In this document: piece after piece, positions 10,950 through 21,899 of the stretch
Position numbering within the stretch: position 1 is the first letter of the stretch
How the letters are laid out: the number at the start of each line of letters is the position of its first letter
Source: Branchiostoma floridae
Taxonomy: Eukaryota > Chordata > Leptocardii > Amphioxiformes > Branchiostomatidae
DNA length: 64,000 bases
Assembly (NCBI RefSeq): GCF_000003815.2
Contig: NC_049990.1
Span: 9,623,475-9,687,474, forward strand
Reading direction: 5' to 3'
Translations under genes and position numbers: made by a program
Notes under the pieces: generated by a model
Told to the model about the DNA's origin: nothing
What the model saw: only the letters and a program-made list of their open reading frames with translations
Database searches by the model: none

Positions 10950-11004
10950 CTTCCAGAGAAATCCTGTCACTCACTGAGACTTCAGGGCTCTCAGCGGCTG
11001 CCAT

Positions 11005-12002
11005 CGCGATGATTATAGCTTGAGCCGTTCCAATTAAAATGTAACGTCCAGAAAATTATGCGGACGGATCTGTTCTCTGTGGATTGATATGAAATATGAA
11101 GTGTCAAGAATTTGACAGAAAATACTGTATAGTTTTGTGAATTGTTTATCAGAATATTCTGATGCTCACAAAAGGGAGTACGTTCCAGCATAGTAAACGC
11201 ATGGCATGACAATCAATGGTAAGAGCGATGACAGCGATTAACATTAATTGATTAATGATTACAATGTCAGCAACGTGATATAGAATATCATGGTACCATT
11301 TGTTCAATTTTAGTATGATTTATACTTCCTAAATTCAGAGTGGTGCAGGTAAAATTTGTAGTAACTTATCATCATCATCAGCCATACTCTTATCGAGTTG
11401 AAGCATGTACAAAGTTCAGATTGAAACAAAGTTCGGATTGTAACAAGCAAAGTTCAGATAGAAACATGTAACAACACAACATTCAAATACTTGATTAAGT
11501 CAACGGTCGATAATCACTCCAAGGCATTGCGCAAACGCCAACGCCATTTTCGAACACGTCTGATGCATACATACTTTCTTTGACAGCGATGGTTGTCGTA
11601 TCGTATCGTAGCGTATAGTGGCAAAACTTACCCGTCAGGCTCAACGGACAGAGAGGCCTGATACAGCAATAGCCAATACACTGTGTGTTAACGGTGCACA
11701 CCCTTCCGCGACCGCGACTAGTGCGCGACAAAAAAGTGCCGAAAGGTTTTCGAGGGTCTGGGTTTGAGTTTACATTTCTCATTATTTTCTGCGAAATGGC
11801 ATTAAACACTAACATGGCTGAAATGCGTAGGAAATGGTGAGATTTGGGTGAAAATTGTGTTTGGCCCGAGTCTTGTTTCCTGTTATCCCTACGCAGTGAA
11901 TGTAAAGCGGTTCCCTTACCTGACCTATTGACTGGCAATGTTTTTATCTTTCTGCCAACATCAGTCGTGTTTGCCGGTGAAATGTTCTACATCGTTTTTT
12001 TC
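11005..12002. other. Upstream region of MFS copy 2; no gene recognised
   Basis: The first ~600 bases repeat the 7612-8470 region and presumably contain the promoter. Beyond about 11620 the DNA is unique. A minus-strand open frame of 147 codons at 11495-11938 has no recognisable domain and no conserved splice context, so it is not called as a gene. Confidence 0.5.
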
Positions 12003-12358
12003 TAGTCTGTGTTTACACAATGTCTCGCTGGCTGGGGTTAATAAGTCAGGCTAGGTAGGGTTTTATCCAATGCGACGAACGAGAGCAAGTTATAATGACA
12101 ATGACAATGATCTTTCTTTGCATGTCCGTTTCCATATGGGCTAAATGCAGTAGTTACATAAAACGTTATAAACATGTATGCCAGGTCGCTATGATGATAG
12201 GCTGACCCACACCCCACAACGTACTCTGTGCTGGAAACTTGAACGTGTGTCACGCTATTGCTAGCCTGATTAAATCTCGCTTATAGCAGCCCGCCAAACA
12301 TCCGCCGGCCAGGGGCCAGTTACAGCCCTGGACAGCGGAGTTTGTGTTACACAGACTA
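12003..12358. mobile_element. MITE-like element with imperfect terminal inverted repeats
   Basis: The left end tagtctgtgtttacaca mirrors the right end tgtgttacacagacta. The similarity extends inward with gctggctggggtt against the inverse of ccctggacagcgg. A piece of the left end recurs at about 49351-49382 in a taf6 intron (tgtttacacaat ... gctggctggggttaat), showing it is a dispersed family. No coding capacity. Confidence 0.55.
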
Positions 12359-13560
12359 TGCTAGCGCGTATGTCCTCAGTTCTTCGTTGAGTCACAATCC
12401 AAATATGAGACCTGTTTACATGAAAGTTGTGTGTCATGGTGAAACTTCACTCAATGCCTGAGCCAGTTGTGTGTTGTGCATTGTTTTTGTTGTATGGTTT
12501 CATTGAAGATAATGAACATATTTTCTCGGCGTGACGACATGAGATGATGAACAAACGAGTGTAAATCAGGTGTGAATCGATGATGATCAGACGTGGACCA
12601 GAAGTTGTACCAATTACACAATGGTCATGTGCTATAGACGTACGAGTATATATATACAAAAAAACTTTGTTGGAATATTAAAAAAAAGTTCATTTTCCTT
12701 ATTACTATGCTACCCCATGTATTGGCCATGTATTGTGTACTTCTTTGTTGAACATGTGACAAGGCGCGGGAGCATCTCTTCTTTCGCAGGAGTGGTAGAT
12801 GTAACAATGGTACACAATGTATATTGGGTATGATATTGTTGATACTTTCGCTACTACTGTATGTATCATAGCTGGAGATGTAACAGACAAGGATATACAT
12901 GTAGAACAAAGTTACCATAAGGATTAGCGGATACAATTGCATATCATGACAGGATTCTCAAACATGTGACATATGGAGAAAAATATCGATATATACCCAT
13001 TACACAAATCATCTAATTTACATAATTAATAAATAAACACTATAATCAGTTTGTAATATGTAATAATAATTTCATTCTTGTGGCATTTGGAATTTGAGTA
13101 AAGTTGAACATTATTAGATGCAAACCATGCAAATTAGGGTCTCATTTACATACTTTATGATAATATACTACAATCACTTCTTTTCTAAGATAAGACTTTT
13201 GAACAACTTCTTTTTGCCTGGATCTTTGTCTCCGCACCTATAAATTAAGATCCTTTTTCATAGTGGATTTGTCTGAAATGTGACATGTTAGTAGTCAAAG
13301 AGAAAACGCCTTTGACGACCAAACACTTAAGTCCACACCGCAATATTACTTCAAGAAGTTTGTGTCTTACGGACTCTTGTCTATTTTCTTTGTTCAGGCC
13401 TCAGTGCTGTTACTACCTTTTATTTTTTTAATGATTTTGATTAATCATGTTTTCCCGGTAAAATTATATTTTTCTTTCTTAATCTGTCGGTAACCAATCA
13501 GAGGTTATAGCGTCCAGCAAATACTTGAACATAATTTTTTTTGAATGGCAAACATATATC
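12359..13560. other. AT-rich intergenic sequence, nothing recognised
   Basis: About 1.2 kb between the MITE-like element and the 3' flank of MFS copy 3. Open frames are short and lack domain features. I see no RNA gene, CpG island or clear repeat. Confidence 0.4.
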
Positions 13561-13726
13561 GGATTAAAGTTTAACATATGTTAAAGTTGGACTCTCCAGA
13601 TGTGAAGATCAGATACTTGTAAAAAATATATGGTAGGCTTCGAAACACTATTTTCTTATGATTGTTTGTTTGGTTTGTTTGTTTGTTGGTTGGTACTTTA
13701 CGGTTCATATCATTCTCATAGAAGTA

Positions 13727-14428
13727 TCAAGTCTTACATTCCGCATCACCCATCTCAAACCCCTTGTTGTGTCTAGTCTCCAACTCCACGTCCTGATTAG
13801 CAGATGGTTCTGCGGCAAACCGTGAAGACACAGTAATCTGCATCACAACAAACGTAGGCAAGAGGGCGCAGCCGCAACCCATGAAGAAATACAGCATGGA
13901 CCGAGGACCCACATACTCAAACAGGTAACCAGTAAGATAGTTGGAAGCCGTGCCTCCTACAGATGCCCCAACCACACAGATAGCAAACACAATAGAGGAG
14001 GCGTCCAGATACCGGTTCGCCCAAGCGGTGCCTCCAGGAAAAATGGGGGCAACAGAAAGACCGAGGATACAAGTGAAGACCCAGAATACGGTCTTATTCG
14101 TCGCACCCCAGACGGCAAGCACAATGCCGGAAATGAAAAGACCAGTGATTTCTACGGATAACATGATGTGGACGGGCACCCAAGCTGCTGCAGCGATAGA
14201 CACCCACCGCATGGAGGCGTAACTGATCCAGAAGGTAGAGTAGACAACACTGGCGTCCGGCTTGCTGAACATGTTGGTCTCGACCATGTAGGACACCATG
14301 TACTGAGTGAAGGCATTACGGTTCAACTTGAGGAAAGTGTAGTAGAGAAAAGCAAGACCAGAAAGAAAAGTGCTTTCTTGGCTTTTCCTTTCATGAAGCG
14401 ACCAGGAGAGAGAAAAGCAGAGAAAGAT
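13727..14428 (-). pseudogene. MFS transporter copy 3, 5'-truncated and frameshifted
   Basis: The minus strand encodes the C-terminal half of the transporter (from the FLSPGRFMKGK region, through TFLKLNRNAFTQYM, to the same C-terminal residues and TGA stop as copy 2). Upstream of 14428 the exon is cut off and joins sequence homologous to 2490 onward. A one-base deletion (ttgcttttctctactac against ttgcttttcctctactac in copy 1) puts the 5' part out of frame. No exon 1 or 2 is found. The 3' flank (13560-13726) is the inverse of 2340-2450, so this block is inverted relative to copy 1. Confidence 0.8.
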
Positions 14429-17400
14429 CAAAACATCACAATGATGATAAAGGACTGTCATAATCTTTGCAAAACGCATAAGCCTACAATTTCCAGTCTC
14501 ACACCGAAATGGCCTAGGGAATGTAAGAGCTTCAGAGAAAGAATTTGGCGGTCATTATCGTGTTAGATACGCACGTTATGTTTCATCTGCCATTGTTTGG
14601 TTACAATCTGTTAGCTTTTCCAATATAACATCTTCTATGTGAATCGTTTATAAGATGTATAATTTCTTCCTTGACCCTTAATCTCAGTTAGTTTTATCAA
14701 AGATCTTATTAAAACCTCCTTGGTTTGATACACCAAAGGATGTATGAATTGTAACGGAATTTTCTCACTCCGTACTTAGCGCATAACAGCGCTGACTTGC
14801 CTGTTTAGGCCATACCAATTTAATTTGTTGGTTCTCGGATTTTTTCATGAAAAATATGAAGCGACAGGGCGAAAAAAAAAAAAAAAAACTTCTCTGATGG
14901 CAAAGCCATTGCTGAATCTGGCCATGGGGGCTCTCGTATCATACTCACTGAGACACTAACGGTACAGTAAGTGCTACCGGTACATACATTGCTATTTTCG
15001 TATGTTATTTTCACGATAATTGATTTTATTGATTTCTTTAACGAATTGTACTAAAATATTAGAATTATGGTTATTGATAAAAGGTGACATTGTAATTATG
15101 AATTTTATATGTACCATCCTGGTTTGATTCAATTGGAAACAACAGTCTGAAAATGCAGTCTTCATTTTTGTCTTTTATTCATGGTGGTCAAAAACCAAGT
15201 GTCCATCTTACAGTAACCAAGGAGGTTATATGTGAATATAACCTCTTTGCAGTAACCAAGCCTTTTTCAACCTCCTTGCAGTAACTGAAACTTATCAACA
15301 AACCCCAAGGGGAACTCAAAATAATTTAATATTTGCTCTGCTTGACAAGAATTCCCAGTCTTATACTGCAACTCTGTGCTACCTACTTTGTCAAAATTCT
15401 ACTCTTTAAAAGTCAAAAACCCCTGTGAACTTACTACTAATTACTAGTACTTTGGGTATATATGAACAAGCCCCAATTTGGCCAAGGGAACTCATATTTT
15501 TCTGTTGGCTAAATACTTCGAAATAATTTTTGGTTTGTCCATCAAATATCAAGGAAATTATATTTCATCAAACCCACCTGCACATCGTTTGGGCCCTCGA
15601 TGCATATCTGTAATTATGTGACAGAAGAAGAAGAAGACATGTTTTCATAAATAAATAAAATTTTTGTCTGTTGGCCAAGAAGTTTCTTCTGACTTCTGTC
15701 CCCGGTTAAAAACTGTACACACCACAAAAAATGTGGCTTTCCTGGATCCACAGACATGGTATTTTCTTCTCCTGCTACTGCACTACCTTCTACTACACTT
15801 CTTTAAGCTCCAATTCTACTCTATTTGTACTCAAAATTATCCGACTCCGGTACTCCTTCCCCTTCTATTTTTCTGGTGGCGCCATTTTGATTTTAAGACT
15901 GATGCTTCTCATTGGCTAATCTCCGTCACATGATCACTTAGGTCACAACTTCAAAGAGAGACACCTATCGACTTATTGAAAAACTGCAGCCTTCAGATAG
16001 CCTGGGTAGAAAAAAAATTTTATTTTTTTTTTGGTTTTGCGATTTTTTGAAGCGGCGATTCCGAGAACCAACGAATTAAATTGGTGTGGCCTTAGGATGA
16101 AAAGGCAGCCGGTGTTCCTGCAGTGCTCACCAAAGAGCAGAAAAGATCGGCTTGGCACTACCATCTGTCACCATGGAAAGTGTTCTACGGTAAACAGAAG
16201 GATCGTATTGGCAGTGATTTCGCGTGTAAGAAGGAGTGCTACAGAACACTCCGCGTACCCATTATTTCCTAAGGTGCACTGATACAAATGATAACCATTG
16301 TTTTTGAGGGTGTCGGTGGGTAGTTCATTATGAGGTATTCGTGCCACGTATACGGTATAGTCCTTGCTTATGGATTGAATAAAAACACTTGATGATTTGA
16401 TATTTGTGTTATGACTGAAAATGTGTACTCTTTGTCATACTCCGAGTAACGAGTAACATCGGAATTTCGGCAAAGGCTCGTCAACGCAAGTCGATATTAT
16501 GAAGACAACTTTTATCCTTTCTTGTGTTCAGCAAATGAAACCAAGTCTCCGGTCAAATCGTATTTGTCCTACGCCCCACGTGCCCGTTAGAAGCGCATAT
16601 TTCACACTACCGTAGGGTCACCTAGGTAACCCTCACTCCACGGGACTTCTTACTCCCGCTCACAAAACAAGATCGTTTGGTGAAGAGAGTGCCGGAGAGA
16701 GGAAACTCTGAGACATTTAGGTAAATAAGAGGAAGGGAGCGCTGTTGAGGGTAATTTTTCGTGTCAAAGGGAGTCAGCATTTCTGGGGAGAGTTGAGGAT
16801 GTCCATGTCGCCATTTTGTGATGTGACAACGTGGGAGGAGTTTAGCTACGACCACTTCAGGTACGGTAGACAGCGGGTACAGTCTGTATTTGTGCAGAAA
16901 ATCGTTTAAAAACAGCATATCTTTCCCTTTTTTCGCCATTTGTTTGCAACACAGCAGTAATGATACGTCACTGCAACACGTCGTATTACTGTTTTAAAAA
17001 CTAACTGAACCAGAAGGCCAGATAAAGTGCTAAATTATTATTGGATATCGTTTGTCATGTCCGTCAATCATTCAGAGATCCGGACCCAACCATTCATGAG
17101 GAGGGGCGAACTGGCTGCTGCACAACTGGAGGGACAAAAAAGGAGCAGGAGATTTGGAGCTACTCCAGCAAACCCCTCGGTAAAGCCCTGCTGCGGTCCG
17201 TGGCTGCGGACAGACAGACGTGTCAGCATGCCGTCACCATGTTCACGGACATTCTCGTCTACACCGCCAGGAAATCCCTGAGGGATGTGGCCGGAGACAC
17301 TCGACTAGTGGAACATATCTTTAGACAAGCTATGAAACGGGTTCGGATGTATCTTACATCTATGTCATAGCTAGCATATTCTGCAAGGTTAGGTTGCAAA

Positions 17401-17864
17401 CTGGAGCTCGAATAAGATGGATTATAGGCTAGTCCCAACCTAAAGCCAGTTTGGGTTGGAAAGTGGTCGGGACAAAGTTTTGGGAAAGTCCCAAATGTGT
17501 GACAGGGGCTTTTATGAATTGGTTTTTACACCTGTCAGCTAAGAGAATCTCCTTCCTCCTTCAATTTTTTCTGTAATATTTTTTATGGTGGACCTTTAGA
17601 AATATAGTAAAACTGTAACGTTACATCTTTTAACCACAGGAATGTCTCCAAGATGAACTGTACTGCCAACTCGTCAAGCAGCTAATAAACAATAAAAAGC
17701 GGTGAGTATGCATATCATTACTTATAATACATGTGCGATGATATGAATGCTATGCTTGATACCCAACCATGGATGTAGAATAGAGGCAGTCTGTACTCTG
17801 TAACACAAAACAAAAATTGTTTCCGACAAAACTATCCCCACCTGCAGTTCTAATGAAGACCGCT
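14429..17864. repeat. Segmental duplication, right copy (A)
   Basis: Direct-orientation partner of 2490-7175. It begins at the broken end of MFS copy 3, is interrupted by the TTA-flanked transposon 14808-16091, and leads into the intact MyTH4-FERM gene. The stretch 16092-17100 has no recognised gene; small open frames there are not preserved in the left copy. Confidence 0.85.
14808..16091. mobile_element. Non-autonomous DNA transposon, PIF/Harbinger-like (TTA target site)
   Basis: The ends are inverted repeats: left ggccataccaatttaattt then gttggttctcgg, right inverse ggccacaccaatttaattc then gttggttctcgg. It is flanked by TTA on both sides (14805-14807, 16092-16094). The left paralog shows the uninterrupted site gtgtttaggatg at 2856-2867. 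A 3-bp TWA duplication with GGCC-starting ends fits the PIF/Harbinger superfamily. The interior (1284 bases in all) contains only short frames (for example 15664-15933) without transposase motifs, so it is non-autonomous. It includes a small perfect hairpin around ggaggttatat at 15231. Confidence 0.8.
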
Positions 17865-20800
17865 GCTGGGAGCTGCTGTGGTTGTGTGCTGGTTGCTTCC
17901 CTTGCAGGTTGGTATCACACACTTTATCATGTAACAAGTATCATACAAAGATCGAATACCTTGTTGTCATTATAACGTTGATTATCATAAAGGCCTTCAT
18001 TATATTGATGTCATGATCTAAACATGCGTAATCGTTTAATTACTTCGAGTAAGAAGAAACATTGTCAAACTGTAGTTCATGAGTGATACCTGTGACCACA
18101 GCCAACCACTGAGATTCCACGTGACGTCATTCCTACTCCACAAACGGCGCTCGCCTTTGGCACGTGACTGTCTCCTCAGGTTAGAGAGGACCGTGCAGTA
18201 AGTACCCCCCCCCCCCAAGAAAAATTGCTATTAAAGAAGTTATAGCATTTCTGTAAAAACTCCATCTTCATGTTTCTTTTTTAAATAAACTACTATGTGA
18301 TCAACAATCATTTTGCAAATCTGCTGTAACGTTAACTAGCTAACGTTATATTTTGACTTTTATCTGCGTGTTTTTCTATGTATTTATGGCTGTAAGGGCA
18401 TATTGATTTCCCAGTTTCTCTATTTCAGACTGGGCTGCCGACGCTCCCCTCCCCACCCTCTTGAACTGCACACAGTACAGAAGAAAAGTGGAGCACTGGG
18501 ACAAACGGTCGTCTTACCGGACAAGTCTAGAGTGGTAATTTGTTTCTTTTACCATCCTCCTACGCACGGTCCCCAACGGCGCTAGCTGAATGTCTTTTAC
18601 TAGTAGTCTAGAGAGTACTGTGGTCAATGAAATTTGAAGGAGATAAAGAAAATGAAAAATAAGAACGCAACAGTTTTGGCTTCCACCTAGCACCTTATGT
18701 GTATTGCAGGAGATTGCGGTGGAATCTTCCAGCCGTGCGGGTGACATGTGTCTTGACGTCGCCAATAAGCTTGGTCTGAAGACGACTAGCGGAATTAGTC
18801 TGTACTACAGGGTGGCAGACAAAGGTGAGTCTGAGTAGTATTTAGCCTCCGTCGCGGACTTTGAGCGAGGTAGCTTTTAGTTTTCCCGGCCTCAAGTCTT
18901 ACATACTTCGCTGTATGGTGTAAGTATGCCATAATCTATCATATGCAGCGTTATAATCTATCATATGCAGCGTTATACATCTAATTTTGTTCGTGTTTTT
19001 TTTCTGTTGCGTTAAGCTGGATGCTAAATATTCACTTAAAGAGGGTCCACAATGATATAGATAGATTCATTGGCAAACTTAACCTTGTATGTATGTGTGT
19101 ATCTGTTCCTACTGTACAGCGGTCAGCATCCCGCATGGTGACTACTACTTTGACTTCCTCTGTAGCATCAGGCCTCTCGCGGAATGGCTCAGCTCAGAAG
19201 GTGCATTCTTTTCTGTCTATTTGAAGTTTCAGATAAGACTATTGTTATGTATTCCGATGTAACATTAAATTACTAGCACTGGAAAGCATCGAATTACCCA
19301 GCACGAAGCCCTACATGAATAGCGCACAAGGAGCGCTACTTATAACTAAATCTAGCTTCCAGTTTGGATCTGTCCCTGTCCTTGGTGCTGAAGCGCCCTC
19401 TAGCGGACCACATTAGAAAACTTGAACTGGTGACACGTGATCTAGCAGTATCACTCTGTCCGACAGAATGCGCCAAGTACGACCTGTTGTTCCGGAGAAA
19501 AGTGTGGACGGACGTTAGGGTCGGGGAGGACCCCAAGGCAGACTTGCGCCTGCATTTCTTTCAGGTTCGTCTACAGTTTTCACTGCGCTCGCTCGAAGTT
19601 CTAACTAGAACAGGTACTTAACAGCTGTACAGATTGATTTCTTTGTTGTATTACATGTAGATACATGTACAAGTCGATATTTTCATCCGTTTCATCCATG
19701 ATTCCAAAAATATTTATCAGAATTTATTCGGCTCTTCACATCTGAAAGTTCGCAATACATTGTATTTTTGAACGGTTTGTGAAATTCCGTCCAACATCGC
19801 ATGAGGACGCTATTACCACAATTTGCCTTATACCAGGAGTTGGAGTCGTTTCTGAGTGGTCACCACAAGTGCAGTAAGAGCGAAGCTGTCCAACTGGCGG
19901 CGTACCTATACAGGGTCAGGTTCGGGCAGACTGGGTTTGAACTTCACGACGACAAGAAAACTGCGTACGTCCTGATTAAATCATGCATCACGATATCGAG
20001 ATGGCTTTGCAGTTTCTGAATAAAAATGTATAAATGTTTCAAATTGCTTAGTTTTCTTCCATCATAGATTGCATAAATGAAACTAATAACCACTTTCAGC
20101 ATATTTCTGTCACTTATATGGTGTTAATGAGACGTTTTCATGTGGTGATTGTTATCGCTTTTAAGGGAGGTGCTAAAAGATCTCATTCCACAAGACCTAC
20201 TGCAGATCGAGCCCCCAGACCACTGGAAACAGGTGAGGGCGATAGCTGCTTTTTTCTGAAGTTGTGTCGAAGTTGTGTTTATAGATAGTCTCATTCTTGT
20301 GAACAATCATGATCCATAATAACGTTTATCAAGGTTTATTCCTTTTTAAGGACACAAACTTTCTCTTTGACATTTCTGATTTTGTATATACTTCAGGACA
20401 TCGTCACGACGTTTAACCGTCACGCCGGACTGAACAGGGACGACGCCAAGTTGGCGTTCCTCAGACACGTCAGCACGTGGCCCACTTTCGGATCCGCCTT
20501 CTTTCACATTGAGGTACTTGTAACGTGTCTTCAAGCACATGTATGGCTTTGGATTTTTTTTGGTAATAGACGTCTTTGAACGAACAAGAAGAACTCGTTT
20601 AAATATCCACGATGTACAATTTCATTTTGAATGTACCATCACGACAGATTTGCGTAAGCTAAGCGGCCATCGTAGGGTGTTTTTGTTTGTTTCTTGTGCG
20701 TGCAGAGGCATGACAATCGCAAGTACCCAGAAAAACTCATGGCTGCCGTCAACAGAAGGGGACTCGTGCTTATGGACCAGAACAGTAAGGTAAAGTGTAA

Positions 20801-21065
20801 TGCCCGTCACAAGACGGCAGTGTGAAATAAACTAGCAACGCACTGTTGTGAACTTTACTCCTGACACATGGCTGGAGTAATAGAATATAGACCGATCTTG
20901 ACTGTCCATCACAGATAACGATGGCATCAACAGCGATTCAACGCTTTTATTTGGGATTTCTACGTTTTGATAAGCGACGAACAAGAAAGAAAGGGGGGAG
21001 GGAGAGAGAGAGGGGGAGAGAGAGATTAAGAGAGAGAAAGAGAGAGATTGAGAGAGAGAGAGAGA

Positions 21066-21104
<39 letters not shown>

Positions 21105-21598
21105 CCAGAAAGAGGGGTGGGGCTATTGGATATTGGATCGGTCCATTGTAGGTTAGGCTCTTTCAAGTTGCCTGTACAGTTTCTGAATCTTAAAACGGCA
21201 TTGTACGTTTTTTTTTATATGTAGAACACCATCGTCAGTTTGGCCCTGGACGATGTGGAGACGACCGGCGACACCAGACACCTGTGGGTCACGGGAAACG
21301 GTCTGGAGAGCACCTGGCAGCTCACAACATCGGCGGTAGGCGGCGTTCGTGATTCATCTACTGTCCTCTCCCTTCCTCTTCCACTTTCTCTCTCTCTCTC
21401 TGAGTCTCTCTCTCTCTCTCTACTTCTATCTCCTTTATCAACATTTTTGTCATTAATGGATGGCATATATGAAGTTTTGATGTACAATTTTCTTTTCTTC
21501 TCACCATACAGGCAGCTCAGATCGACGATCTAGTGAAAGCCTATCAAGGCATTCGTGAAACAGACTCTGCTCCGGCCAACAGAAGCGTCCTGGTGTAA
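17149..21598 (+). CDS. MyTH4-FERM tail protein, myosin-VII-type C-terminus (upstream exons not identified)
   Basis: Fourteen exons with consistent phases: 17149-17340, 17640-17701, 17848-17907, 18102-18197, 18429-18534, 18710-18824, 19120-19200, 19467-19564, 19837-19964, 20166-20232, 20397-20513, 20706-20789, 21225-21335, 21512-21598. The first five encode a MyTH4 domain (WSYSSKPL, DELYCQLVKQLINN, CWELLWLCAGCF, PLARDCLLRL, PPHPLELHTVQ). The rest encode a FERM domain (VLPDKSRV, DYYFDFL, YDLLFRRKVW, KCSKSEAVQLAAYLYRV, LIPQDLL, KLAFLRHVSTWPTFGSAFF, LWVTGNG). Order and motifs resemble the second MyTH4-FERM unit of myosin VII, which binds cargo and microtubules or adhesion proteins. A motor domain is not visible upstream, where MFS genes lie. 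It may be a tail-only gene or the end of a rearranged myosin. The 17149 boundary is tentative because the frame is open further left. Confidence 0.85.
20990..21105. repeat. (GA)n microsatellite in a MyTH4-FERM intron
   Basis: Over 100 bases of GAGA repeats on the + strand within the intron 20790-21224. A (CT)n tract lies in the next intron at about 21373-21425, the complementary strand composition. Confidence 0.9.
21373..21425. repeat. (CT)n microsatellite in the following intron
   Basis: Runs of tctctctctctc shortly after exon 21225-21335. Complementary to the GA tract 300 bases upstream, so the two intronic tracts could pair in the transcript across the exon between them. Confidence 0.85.
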
Positions 21599-21873
21599 AC
21601 AAAAAATAGATAAAAAAGTAAGCGCAAAGCTACAGGACACTATTTTTTGGTCATCCGCTCGCAGAGAAGAGAATTGCATCAAACAAGTTCCAACAAGTTA
21701 CATTTTATTTGTAATCGGCATTTGTCATTTGCATTTCACGTTAATTCAGTACTGTTGTGTTGTAATCCTAACTTCGCCGGGCCAGTGACACTGTGTTGTT
21801 GTCAACTTTGTATACGGCTTTAGGCAGTTTCGCAAGCGAAATAATATACATACTTACAGCACCCTACGGGCAA

Positions 21874-21879
21874 AATAAA
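21874..21879 (+). promoter_or_regulatory. Polyadenylation signal of the MyTH4-FERM gene
   Basis: AATAAA 276 bases after the TAA stop, in gcaaaataaactctc, followed by a T-rich stretch. It is the first canonical signal after the stop codon. Confidence 0.6.
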
Positions 21880-21899
21880 CTCTCTTTCCTCCAATGTAC

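Noticed and set aside
11495-11938. 147-codon minus-strand open frame
   Set aside because: No domain, partly overlaps the duplicated upstream region, and the frame is not kept in the 7612-8470 copy.
15664-15933. Possible transposase piece inside the TTA-flanked transposon
   Set aside because: Residues are low-complexity and aromatic with no Harbinger or Myb-like motif.
16031-16282. Possible exon in the duplicated segment (RMKRQPVFLQCSPKSR)
   Set aside because: Part of the frame overlaps the transposon end, and the left copy diverges and stops early; no splice signals.
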